A stretch of DNA of 64,000 nucleotides, taken from positions 22,539 to 86,538 of the forward strand of contig DLCK01000021.1 in assembly GCA_002480565.1 (NCBI GenBank), written 5' to 3'. Shown here piece by piece: positions 55,405-64,000 of this stretch. The position numbers and the translations under genes were made by a program. The stretch is from Phycisphaerales bacterium UBA7800 (lineage in GTDB: Bacteria; Planctomycetota; Phycisphaerae; Phycisphaerales; Phycisphaeraceae). The notes beneath the pieces are model-generated. The model saw only the letters and a program-made list of their open reading frames with translations, had not been told where the DNA came from and ran no database searches. The stretch's first letter is position 1. The number at the start of each line of letters is the position of its first letter.

Positions 55405-56127
55405 ATGAACAAGACAATCAAACATTCGTCATACCAAACCGGCATCTACGCTAAATGCACAGGTTTCACGCTCATTGAGTTGCTGGTAGTGATCTCAATC
55501 ATATCACTGTTGATATCAATATTGCTGCCAGCATTGGGCAATGCTCGCGCCAGTTCACGTACTATCATGTGTCAAAGTAACATGCGGCAGATCGGCCAGG
55601 GTTTCATCATGTATGCCGACACCTACGAGGGACAGCTTCCGTTTATGTGGCAAGGTGCAGGGATCACATGGGGGACTTTGGTAGATGATATCATGGGTAT
55701 CTGTCGCAAAAATTCCTTTGTGTCGGATCGGTCACAATTGAAAATCTGGAATTGCCCGGAAAATCTCATTCAGGATTCGGTCTGCCAGGAGTGGGGGCGC
55801 TATACCACCGGGCAAGGAGAAAAGGACACCAGCTATTCAGGCAATGGCTACAACGGACGCACCAGTTATGACAACCAGTATCTGGGCTCAAAGATAGACC
55901 AGATCAAATCACCGTCACAATTGGCTTCTGCATTTGAGGCCAGCTATTACCGATATCTTGCGACGCAGGATAGTCCTTCCAATAAATCTCTCTATAACGC
56001 GAGAAATCCTCACAATGAAAAGAGCAATATTCTTTTCGCTGATAGTCATGTCGTCACCGATCGCCCACGCGGGTTGTATGCAGGTGTCGCCCGATTCAAG
56101 AAGCCATTCTGGTATGCAACGTGGTGA
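55405..56127 (+). CDS. Pseudopilin-like protein (copy 8)
   Basis: Protein of 240 residues; GGAAGA lies 6-7 bases before the ATG. TGFTLIELLVVISIISLL has Gly before the cleavage point. The C-terminal signature is H-x9-DS (PHNEKSNILFADSHVV), Ser replacing the usual Gly. Here the pseudopilin follows rather than precedes the first glycosidase of the module, 25 bases downstream of it, and precedes the GH16-like gene by about 195 bases. Confidence 0.9.
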   Translation: MNKTIKHSSYQTGIYAKCTGFTLIELLVVISIISLLISILLPALGNARASSRTIMCQSNMRQIGQGFIMYADTYEGQLPFMWQGAGITWGTLVDDIMGICRKNSFVSDRSQLKIWNCPENLIQDSVCQEWGRYTTGQGEKDTSYSGNGYNGRTSYDNQYLGSKIDQIKSPSQLASAFEASYYRYLATQDSPSNKSLYNARNPHNEKSNILFADSHVVTDRPRGLYAGVARFKKPFWYATW

Positions 56128-56321
56128 TGGTGTTTACGTTGCAGTGATATTTCGAAATCAATAGGGTTCCAATTAACAGTTTAAATCAATACGACTGAAA
56201 CATTCTGGGCTGGGTTTCTCCTTTAACTATTAATGTCTAAATCAATATTGTCGGCGTGTGATATGTGGATATCTCACCAAGCTGTCACATGCATATACTC
56301 AGATCAAAGGACAGGATACGG

Positions 56322-57905
56322 ATGAAAAAGACCAGAAATGATTGGCGTGACACTATGAAAACACAACAAGCATGTGGATGGAGTTTATTACGACAGTTAC
56401 TTTTCCCATTCGTGATGATACTTGCCCTGCTGGTTTCAAGCGTAAATGCAACACCTTTGTTGTGGGACGATTTTGAGAGTTATTCATTAGGGAGTTACGG
56501 ATTATCCCAGAGTAACTGGACAGCATCTGCAGCATATGAAGTGATGACGAATCCCGACTCTCCTAGCTCTTCTGACGTTCAGTCACTTTCATCACCGGGA
56601 GGAAATATCAATGCCGTCTATTTTGATACACCAGTCGTTGAAAGCTCTGGCCAGGAATTGCAGCTATCCTTTCAGATCAACACCTATGACGCATGGGATT
56701 TTTATTCTGCGACGGTATACCTGTTAGATTCATTGGACACCACAGCGACCGGCACCAAAGGTTACGCCATCCAGATTATGAAAAGCAACATTTCCATCTG
56801 GCGGATTGATGGCAAGGGTAAATATGCATACTACGACAATGAACGAAAACTACTCGCAAAATACAACTACACCGGCACGATGCCCGACTTTCCGCCAACC
56901 ACACAAGCATGGAACAATGTCCGTTTTTACTGGAAAACAACGGGTGAATTAAAATTGGTACTCAATGATGAGTCGGTCCTGATTGCTAATGACACAACGT
57001 ACTCGCCGCATGTCAAATCGTTATCGATTTATGCATATATGAATAACAACTCCGTGCCGGGGCAATCATTGCAGTTTGATAACATCACGTTGGATTCCGT
57101 CCCGCAAGGCGCTGCGGAGTTGGGATACACATCCTGTGTGATCAATGAACATCCCAGTGTCACTGACATCGCTCCGACGGATGATGGGCAGTACAAATGG
57201 TTCAAAGGCACGGTATGGAATTCGACAGCTCCATCCATAAGCAACTTCACCGACACCGATGGACAGTTGACATTAAAGTATTCCGGTGCATCGGGTTTCT
57301 CACTGACAGGGACTCCGAGATTGTTTGAAAATGAAGGCATCCTGCCGACACTCAATGGGGCCAAGGGATTTTACGTGGAGTTTGATGTGCGGTTGTCCAA
57401 CAATCATGCCGATCACTGGCCGGCGGTATGGATGATGCCAGTGGAGCATAATGGTGGGAACGGTGAACCCCTGGGAGATGTATATGCACCTGATCCTGCG
57501 GGCTATGAACGCTGGATGGAATTGGATGTCGATGAAGGTGGGTTCAGACCCGGCCCGATGGGTTCAGTGATTTCCTGGCAAGGCAATTGGAGTCAGGGAG
57601 GATTTCAATCTGTCATCAAAAACTCTTGGAGCAGTACGCTATCCAGTACATCATTGGATCGCACACAGGTTCATACATTCGGAGCAAGTTTTGATCCTGT
57701 ACATATGCGTGTGTCGTGGTGGTTGGATGGCGTGAAGTATTTCACAGTTGAAAACTATACCGATAGTAATGGTAACCCAGTGATTTGTGTGCCAGAGGTT
57801 GCCAAGTTACAGCATTTCTACCCAATCATCAGCGCCCAGACACATGGCCAAAATGTGCCCTATGACATGATTGTCAGTGGTGTACGAGCCTATACCAAAC
57901 CGTAG
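56322..57905 (+). CDS. Secreted GH16-like protein with N-terminal concanavalin-type domain
   Basis: Exported protein of about 527 residues; the start ATG 56322 has AAAGGACAGG upstream (56355 is an alternative beginning directly at the signal peptide). The signal peptide ends at VNA-T. Residues about 45-270 form a jelly-roll domain (DDFESYSLGSYG; YAIQIMKSNISIWR). The C-terminal domain (about 290-525) looks like GH16: DHWPAVWMMP, then E400-x-D402-x-x-E405 (MELDVDEGG), the family's catalytic pattern, and VHTFGASFDPVHMRVSWWLDG. GH16 enzymes include agarases, carrageenases, porphyranases and laminarinases; the substrate is not decidable. Confidence 0.82.
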   Translation: MKKTRNDWRDTMKTQQACGWSLLRQLLFPFVMILALLVSSVNATPLLWDDFESYSLGSYGLSQSNWTASAAYEVMTNPDSPSSSDVQSLSSPGGNINAVYFDTPVVESSGQELQLSFQINTYDAWDFYSATVYLLDSLDTTATGTKGYAIQIMKSNISIWRIDGKGKYAYYDNERKLLAKYNYTGTMPDFPPTTQAWNNVRFYWKTTGELKLVLNDESVLIANDTTYSPHVKSLSIYAYMNNNSVPGQSLQFDNITLDSVPQGAAELGYTSCVINEHPSVTDIAPTDDGQYKWFKGTVWNSTAPSISNFTDTDGQLTLKYSGASGFSLTGTPRLFENEGILPTLNGAKGFYVEFDVRLSNNHADHWPAVWMMPVEHNGGNGEPLGDVYAPDPAGYERWMELDVDEGGFRPGPMGSVISWQGNWSQGGFQSVIKNSWSSTLSSTSLDRTQVHTFGASFDPVHMRVSWWLDGVKYFTVENYTDSNGNPVICVPEVAKLQHFYPIISAQTHGQNVPYDMIVSGVRAYTKP

Positions 57906-58789
57906 CATTCAGACGAAATTCAATAAGCTGATAAGTGCAGAAAATGGATGACACTTCCCAAGTGCCATAACTATTGTTTTCACTAAATCGCTACAAGGTC
58001 AACTCGATAACCATCCTGTTAAATCAAAGAATATCAAATTTTATAGACCTTCATCAGTGCCAAAATGGTTTTGTGCCAATCGACTAACCGAGTCAATCTT
58101 ACATAGTTCGCTCCCCGGTCCACGATGTGAATTCGCGTGCCATATAACAACGCCTTATTCAGTTCCGAGCTTGGCACAACACCGTACCGCAACGCCATGC
58201 ACTCAAGAGCCTGACACCCGCGGTAATTGGGTATGCAATTCTACCTGCCAAGCCATAGCCGATCAGGGCTGTCGCTTGTCCTTCCCACACGCTTCTATCC
58301 ATATTCGATGCAGGTGATTCGGCAGCAATGCTAATTTGCCCGTGGTCAAGATCACTATAGACCGTCATGTTGTGTCAGGCCCGACCAAACTCTGCATTCC
58401 CACTGTTCAAAACAATCCAATGCTCATGCTACAACATGCCCTTAACTGTTTTCTGAAAAGAATTAAGAATAATCTGTCAGTTGAAAAAACTTAGAAATCA
58501 AGCTGGCCCCTCGTACAGTTCACTACGACGCTTTTCCGTTAAATTCAATGACTATGTCAGAAATTTATTGACTTAGTCTTTTGCTCCTTATAGCATTCCA
58601 TGCATCCATCATCTCGTTCGCATGATGACGAGATTAAAGCCATAACCGTACATTTCGTGGGGCAGTCACCTATGTTCTTTGGGGATGATTGCGTCAGCTG
58701 ATCAAAAGTTTTTTGATTATTGAAACATGCTTGGAAATTAAGTTGCATCACATTTTATCCACGGTCACATCTACATATTGGAGACAACA
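57906..58789. other. Gap with a possible decayed minus-strand gene
   Basis: About 880 bases between same-strand genes. On the minus strand from about 58368 to 58060 two overlapping frames look protein-like in succession (QATALIGYGLAGRIAYPI, then, after a frame change, ALRYGVVPSSELNKALLYG and IHIVDRGANYVRLTRL), suggesting a frameshifted remnant. I do not recognise the family. No terminator, repeat or operator matching GAAAACGCTTTC was seen. The end of the gap carries the ribosome binding site of the next gene (GGAG, 58780-58783). Confidence 0.35.
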
Positions 58790-61700
58790 TTGGCACAACG
58801 CACATCTTTTATTTGTCTTCTGGGGATTCTGGCAATCATTCACTCAACGGCACTGGCTAACGGGAATCTGGTGAGTAACTCGGATTTCTCAGCACTTGGC
58901 GGATCAGGCCTGCCAATCTTGTGGAGTTATGGTTCGGGAGATTACAGCTTCGCATACAGCGACACCGAGTACCCAGCTGGCAAATCCCAAAGCCTGACCG
59001 CAACAGTAGGCAGTCAAAGTAGCAGTTCGCAGGGATATGTTCAGCAGCAGATTTACAATATCAAACCTCACCACCAATACAGACTCACCGGCTGGGTCCA
59101 TGCCACCATCGACGACATGGCTTTTCTTCAATTCAAGCGACTCAACCAAGGCGCGGAAATTAACCGTGTCAGTTCACAGAGAAACAGTGGCGGATGGACA
59201 TATATTGAAATGACATTCGATTCCCTTGGTGCTAATCAGTTGATGGTCCTGGGACGCTTTGTCCGAACTGCAGGTTATACAAACCAAACCGCTTACTTTG
59301 CGGACATCCGTTTGTTTGAAGATCCTGATGCGTTATTACGCTTGCCGTTGACGCAAAATGGCGAGCAGGCAGATTCATCCATTTATGATCACTCGATTCA
59401 GGACACCAACTTGTCCTGGGGGGCGGGATATCTGTCTTGTAACGGCAATCAGGAAATCGATGCCTTGGGACTTCCATCGGGTAACGTGTTATCCAATGGT
59501 GTGAGTTTTGGGGCATGGGTAAAGATTCAGGCATCATCAACCGACAGGTACTTACCACTGATTCAATGGGATGGCATATTATCCTGTGGAATTGAAGTCA
59601 AAGATGAATACACTCGCGGCGGCATTGTCACTGTCACGGTCCAAACCAATCAAGGTCCGGTTTCTTTACTCAGTGACCAAAGCGAACAATGCGTTACCTA
59701 TGATCAATGGGTCTATGTTTCGGTCATGTACAAGCCCGGTGTTGACCCGAGCGACTCTACCATGGGAGAACACGGCCTGACCGTATGGGTCGCAGGTACA
59801 AAGTCCGAACCCGAAGCGCTCTACATTGAACATCAATACGGGTCAGGTAACATCGCTTCGGTTCAAACTACTGATGTTCAAATCCTACACGATGGACAAG
59901 GTAACGGATTTGTTGGACAGGTCTACGATCTGAGGCTTGCTAAGGGCTATACGCCTGTGGATATCCTGACTCGTCAATGGGTCGATGGTAACAACGATAC
60001 AACGCGTATTACCACGGTGCCCAGTTATATCAATGCTTCGACACCTACTGACAGTAGTTACACCCAATCCCGTTGGCTATCGGGGGAGATCGTCTGCACG
60101 TTTGAATCAGCAGGTATCGCGTTGATGTATCACGGGGACAGCAACGACAACAGCACCGCAACAGTGCGTTATCGCATTGACGGGGGAGCGTGGATCGATG
60201 GCATGAATCTAATCCCAGATCGCGCGGGAAAATGTTTTCGTGGCAGTGTGATGTATTTGTCTCCCGATTCACAAGTGCAAGTCGAATGCACCCTTCATGA
60301 CAACGATCAACAGACACAGTCTCACGCGGTCATCCTTACGGGACAAACCTGGTCGAATGCTGTTACACAAGGTTCGGGAAAAACTGCGACAGCCGGGATG
60401 ACCATCAGTGATCAAGGAAATCAAAACAGCTGGGTTGTCTACACTGCGCCTGGCCCATTGGACTCGGGAACCACTGCTGACCAAACACTAAACATTGTCG
60501 ACGCAGCATATGTCGTGATCCGAGACATGACCATCTTGGGAGGTAAAAAACACGGAATTCGCGTCACCAACAGCCATCATATTCGCATTGAAAACTGCAA
60601 CATCTCCGGCTGGGGTGTTGCTGGCATACTTGATGCAAACGGCTTTTACATTGACCCAAACGATAACAACAGACTCATCAATAATCAGGCTGGTATCTAT
60701 GTCGAATCAGCCAGTAGCCAGATCGTTATCCAAAATAATTTAATTCATAGTCCACGGGGAACATCCAACACATGGACCGTTGGACATCCCGCTGGCCAAC
60801 AAGCCGTCATGCTCAGGCGCACAGGCGGCAACCACGTCATCCGCGATAACGACATGATGGGAAATGAAGAGCATTGGCTTAATGATGTCATCGGCAGCAT
60901 CGACAATTCAAAACGTCGCGGCGGACCATATCGGGATACAGATATCTATAACAACATCATGGCCTACTCGGCTGACGATGGCATCGAACTGGATGGTGGC
61001 CAAATCAATGTTCGCATGTGGGATAATTGGATCACACGATGCTTTGTGGGGATCAGTACCGCACTAAACCGCGGCGGACCATGTTACATCTGGCGCAATG
61101 TCATTGATGACATGGGTGATGTCGAAGGTAACAGCGGAAGCGCTTTAAAGCTCGGCGGCAACAAATACATTTACCCCGGCTTGTTGTCACTCTGGCATAA
61201 CACTGTCATCGCCCCGAATCTGGCAATGAAGGATGGACTCTACGATGGTGGTGGACCAACACCTGTTGTCTCACGAAATAACATCTTCGCAGGCAGAGTT
61301 GCCAACCACACACTACCGCTGGGTGTGGCTGACCTGGATTACGATCTGGTCTACCAGGATTCCTTTCTGGCGGATCCAGTGAACTGGGAAATCAATGGCT
61401 TTGAAGGTGCTATGGATTTTCTCGATTTATCCGCAGGTGATTGGCATCTGACAACGGGTTCAGTGGGTATCGATGTCGGGATCGACCTGGGTGTGATCAA
61501 CGCAGATTACACAGGCGCAGGATCTGACATCGGAGCGATGGAAGGTCAGACAGCAGCGATTTTCCCTTATCGTGAAAATGGCCTGAATGTATCAAAAAAC
61601 CGACTGATCATGGACTATGTCAAAGGACAACCCGCTCAAACCACCAGTGTGCAGATAACAGTGCCTGAAGGTGAGACTTGGCAAACAATTACAAACGGCG

Positions 61701-62749
61701 ACTGGTTTTCGGCCTCTCCTGCAAGCGGTACCGGATCGCAATCAATTACCATCACGGCCACGACGACAGGACTACTTACCCAAACCTATGAAGGCACGCT
61801 TAGTGTTCGCAGCCAATCCGGACGCGTACGTACTGTCTTTATGAACATGCAGGTTTATGACGAATTCCCACAGATAATCAGCTTCGAAGCGGAGGATATG
61901 AATCCAATCAATCTAAGCATCGGTAACGACACCAATGCCTACGGCGACAGCTATGTCTATCGACCTGATGGTGGATCCAATGGCTCACTGTCTGCCACAT
62001 TTACCATCAGTCAACCCGGAGATTACTACTTCATAGCATCGCATACCATTGATGGGAATGTGGCTGATGCAGGTGCACACGATTCGTGGTACATCCGTGT
62101 GGACAACACGCAAAACCCACTGGTATGGAACAATGACGACATCTGGGATTGGGCAAGTCTCAAAGGCCTATGGGCATGGGGGAATATCAAAGTCCGGGCT
62201 GATGGTGTCGAGCCTTTAAAGAGATATCTCACTGCGGGGACCCATCGGATTGACATGCGCACGCGCGAATCCCTGGCATGGCTTGATCGAATCACCATTA
62301 CCAATCAACCATACCTCAATGACAAAACCATGTTTATTTTTGAAGCAGAAAACTCCACCACCAGCACCGGCTTTAATATTGTCTCTGATTCTTCAGCCAG
62401 TGGCGGACAATACATAAGCGCGCCAGGTTGGGGACAGGGCATCGCAACCTACACATTTAACGTGACTGTAGCTGGAACGTACTACATCAATGCCCTGTGT
62501 TTGACGCCACCTTCTGCCGGATCACACGATTCCTTCCGATTTAAAATAGACACGGATACCGAAGCGATCTGGGACGTATCACAATCTCAAACACAATGGC
62601 AATGGGACTTGATCCAAGTACGCGGTAACAGCCTTCCCAATGCATACAACCTATCCCAAGGAATGCACACACTGACACTCCTAGGTAGGGAAAGTGATAC
62701 TAGAATTGACAAACTTTTTATCAGCAATCTGCCCTATGGCAATCAATGA
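58790..62749 (+). CDS. Giant secreted beta-helix protein with multiple carbohydrate-binding-like domains
   Basis: Exported protein of 1319 residues. The start is TTG 58790 because GGAG ends 6 bases before it; the in-frame TTG at 58778 overlaps that ribosome binding site. The signal peptide ends at ALA-N. Order: CBM4-like N-domain (about 20-170), LamG-like domain (180-390), right-handed beta-helix (about 560-880; YVVIRDMTILGGKKHGIRV, GIYVESASSQIVIQNNLI), a BACON-like domain (about 950-1010; WFSASPASGTGSQSITITA) and two CBM6/35-like repeats beginning FEAEDMN (about 1031) and FEAENST (about 1184). It is probably a surface or secreted polysaccharide lyase or binding protein. It is last in the LacI-headed series but separated by a long gap, so it may have its own promoter. 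Confidence 0.8.
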   Translation: MAQRTSFICLLGILAIIHSTALANGNLVSNSDFSALGGSGLPILWSYGSGDYSFAYSDTEYPAGKSQSLTATVGSQSSSSQGYVQQQIYNIKPHHQYRLTGWVHATIDDMAFLQFKRLNQGAEINRVSSQRNSGGWTYIEMTFDSLGANQLMVLGRFVRTAGYTNQTAYFADIRLFEDPDALLRLPLTQNGEQADSSIYDHSIQDTNLSWGAGYLSCNGNQEIDALGLPSGNVLSNGVSFGAWVKIQASSTDRYLPLIQWDGILSCGIEVKDEYTRGGIVTVTVQTNQGPVSLLSDQSEQCVTYDQWVYVSVMYKPGVDPSDSTMGEHGLTVWVAGTKSEPEALYIEHQYGSGNIASVQTTDVQILHDGQGNGFVGQVYDLRLAKGYTPVDILTRQWVDGNNDTTRITTVPSYINASTPTDSSYTQSRWLSGEIVCTFESAGIALMYHGDSNDNSTATVRYRIDGGAWIDGMNLIPDRAGKCFRGSVMYLSPDSQVQVECTLHDNDQQTQSHAVILTGQTWSNAVTQGSGKTATAGMTISDQGNQNSWVVYTAPGPLDSGTTADQTLNIVDAAYVVIRDMTILGGKKHGIRVTNSHHIRIENCNISGWGVAGILDANGFYIDPNDNNRLINNQAGIYVESASSQIVIQNNLIHSPRGTSNTWTVGHPAGQQAVMLRRTGGNHVIRDNDMMGNEEHWLNDVIGSIDNSKRRGGPYRDTDIYNNIMAYSADDGIELDGGQINVRMWDNWITRCFVGISTALNRGGPCYIWRNVIDDMGDVEGNSGSALKLGGNKYIYPGLLSLWHNTVIAPNLAMKDGLYDGGGPTPVVSRNNIFAGRVANHTLPLGVADLDYDLVYQDSFLADPVNWEINGFEGAMDFLDLSAGDWHLTTGSVGIDVGIDLGVINADYTGAGSDIGAMEGQTAAIFPYRENGLNVSKNRLIMDYVKGQPAQTTSVQITVPEGETWQTITNGDWFSASPASGTGSQSITITATTTGLLTQTYEGTLSVRSQSGRVRTVFMNMQVYDEFPQIISFEAEDMNPINLSIGNDTNAYGDSYVYRPDGGSNGSLSATFTISQPGDYYFIASHTIDGNVADAGAHDSWYIRVDNTQNPLVWNNDDIWDWASLKGLWAWGNIKVRADGVEPLKRYLTAGTHRIDMRTRESLAWLDRITITNQPYLNDKTMFIFEAENSTTSTGFNIVSDSSASGGQYISAPGWGQGIATYTFNVTVAGTYYINALCLTPPSAGSHDSFRFKIDTDTEAIWDVSQSQTQWQWDLIQVRGNSLPNAYNLSQGMHTLTLLGRESDTRIDKLFISNLPYGNQ

Positions 62750-62949
62750 AATCATTACCGAATCAGAAAAAGTAACCCCAAGAGGGGAGATTCTTGAACA
62801 GTAGAAAACCATCATGGTATCGCTGTGTTGTTACGTTTGATCCTGGCCTGCTGTCGCATAACACAACCTTTGGTAAAGAAGTCGTGCAGCAGACCGTTGG
62901 TATTTTTGATACTGCCGCTTTACCAAGAGCAATAAGGGTTGGCAATATA
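62750..62949. other. Spacer between the beta-helix gene and the integrase remnant
   Basis: Contains a small hairpin CCCC-AAGA-GGGG (about 62777-62788) followed on the minus strand by TTACTTTTT, a weak leftward terminator candidate. A plus-strand open frame from 62794 has no recognised family and may be the altered 5' part of the integrase. Confidence 0.4.
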
Positions 62950-63560
62950 CATCTCGTCAGTCTGGTATACCCGCCACACCGATCATACCGGGAACGTTAA
63001 ACGAATCTCCACTGGTTGCCGTGATGAATAGGCTGCCCAACGCATCCTCTCCGATGCTCTGGCTGAACAGGAGAAGATTCGTGCCGACTTCATCACGCCG
63101 CTGGAAATCAATGTTGCCGAATACAGTAAGGCTGCCATCAGCAATGGCATTGAAAAATACCTTGAACATCTTATTTTTCATGCATGCCCATGGCCGAAAA
63201 AGTCTCGGACAAACGATCGCAAGATTGCCAGGAGTGGTCTGAATTTCCTCGTACAAGAGTAAAGACCAAGCATCTGGCCGTTATCAGCAGCGATGCGATA
63301 AACCGTTGGCAAAGCATGGTCGATGACAAAGACATGACGGCAGACACACGCAACGAATACGTACTTTCGATGTACATGTTCTGTAACTGGTATGCCAGTG
63401 AACAACAAATCGACGCCAATCTGCTAACGATGGCGTTGAAGTCGGATCGCATCAGTAATTGCCGCCACATCATCAGGTATTAACAATTGAGAAAGCCAAC
63501 TACCTGCTCGACGCGACGGCAGTCCCTTCGCAGATTGGGGCAGAGGCAGAGTTGAGATTT
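62950..63560 (+). pseudogene. Decayed tyrosine recombinase/integrase
   Basis: Pieces of a phage-type tyrosine integrase can be read in order with changes of frame and one internal TAG: WYTRHTDHTGNVKRISTG (N-terminal arm-binding domain), AAQRILSDALAEQEKIRADF (linker), then the core-binding domain ADTRNEYVLSMYMFCNWYAS, then LTIEKANYLLDAT (entry to the catalytic domain). The catalytic Arg-His-x-x-Arg-Tyr region is absent. It is inactive and indicates a past integration event at this edge. No attachment-site repeat could be identified. Confidence 0.75.
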
Positions 63561-64000
63561 CCAAATCCAAACACAATGGCCTTCAAACATGGTCTACAAG
63601 CACAGCCCCTATAAAAAACATTTTCAATATTGCTGGCCCTGCTGTCTGTGTTCGTAGCCATCCCCTAAAACAATGGCGACAGGTGCGAAGCAATGTTCGC
63701 CAGCTTCCGGAAATGAAATGTTAATTAGTTGTGCTTTATACGAAACATAAACCTTATCTCGTTATCAACATATCGCGAGATTTCTTTAATCCGCCACAAT
63801 CGCCTCGCAATCTGTTTTATAAAGAACAACTGTAAAACAAGTTGCAACTGTTTCACATAAACCTTTGTCCAATTTCTACACACCCTGCCATGCCAACGCC
63901 TTACCCCTAGACTTGGCATATCTTGCATTTTCTGCCGTAAACACCCTTAGCTTAACCAGCACAGCAACCCTCAAAGTCACACTGAACCACTACCGGCTGA
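63561..64000. other. Right-end stretch without a supported gene
   Basis: About 440 bases to the window end. No frame with recognisable family resemblance, no tRNA-like structure and no repeat of other elements in the window was found. The short frames here lack start signals. Confidence 0.5.

Noticed and set aside
62777..62788. Hairpin CCCC-AAGA-GGGG as a terminator for the beta-helix gene
   Set aside because: A stem of only four pairs and no following T-run on the plus strand.
1..64000. CRISPR arrays, tRNA or rRNA genes, SusC/SusD pairs, sulfatases and type II secretion core genes
   Set aside because: Looked for through both strands; no regularly spaced repeats, no cloverleaf-like sequences and none of the corresponding protein signatures were found.

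Overview
The window reads as a polysaccharide-degradation island from a planctomycete-like bacterium, most plausibly of the class Phycisphaerae (inference). The basis is eight small proteins that each combine an N-terminal type IV pilin/pseudopilin motif (FTLIE[LV]L) with a C-terminal DGH-type signature, a pairing common in Planctomycetes. They sit among large secreted carbohydrate-active proteins with modular beta-sandwich and CBM-like domains. No ribosomal, tRNA, CRISPR or core housekeeping genes are visible.

Layout. (1) 1-791: an incomplete SDR oxidoreductase. (2) 943-6423: a clan GH-A glycosidase divergent from a LacI regulator, which is followed by a pseudopilin. (3) 6507-15996: a minus-strand run (pseudopilin, heparinase II/III-like lyase, second pseudopilin, mutarotase-like lipoprotein, DUF4955-type beta-helix lipoprotein), divergent from a LacI regulator that is followed by a polysaccharide pyruvyl transferase-family gene. 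(4) 16294-23532: LacI, pseudopilin, Asp-box propeller protein and NodB-like deacetylase, visibly more AT-rich. (5) 24113-33909: GntR-type regulator, pseudopilin, small beta-helix protein and a 1521-residue GH/CBM9 protein, divergent from a cytoplasmic clan GH-D alpha-galactosidase. (6) 34040-39681: pseudopilin and GH-A glycosidase, divergent from a GntR-type regulator. (7) 39994-44863: GntR-type regulator, pseudopilin and an SGNH-GH fusion. (8) 45163-45790: a glycosidase tail abutting a decayed IS3 transposase. (9) 45960-50509: SGNH hydrolase and two oxidoreductases, divergent from an AraC regulator. (10) 50648-62749: LacI, agarase-like glycosidase, pseudopilin, GH16-like protein and a large beta-helix/CBM protein. 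(11) 62950-63560: a decayed tyrosine integrase.

The recurrent theme is a three-part module: one-component sugar-responsive regulator, one dedicated pseudopilin, one or more large exported carbohydrate-active proteins. There are eight regulators (four LacI, three GntR with LacI-like sensor domains, one AraC) and eight pseudopilins, but no secretion ATPase, secretin, prepilin peptidase, SusC/D pair or sulfatase. Several regulators have readable promoter/operator architecture, including palindromes inside promoter spacers or overlapping -10 elements, so each module appears to be separately inducible. My inference is that the pseudopilins are module-specific parts of the export or surface-display route for the enzymes beside them. 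The mix of agarase-like, GH16-like, alpha-galactosidase and pyruvyl-transferase-like genes is compatible with algal galactans as one substrate, but this is not proven by the sequence.
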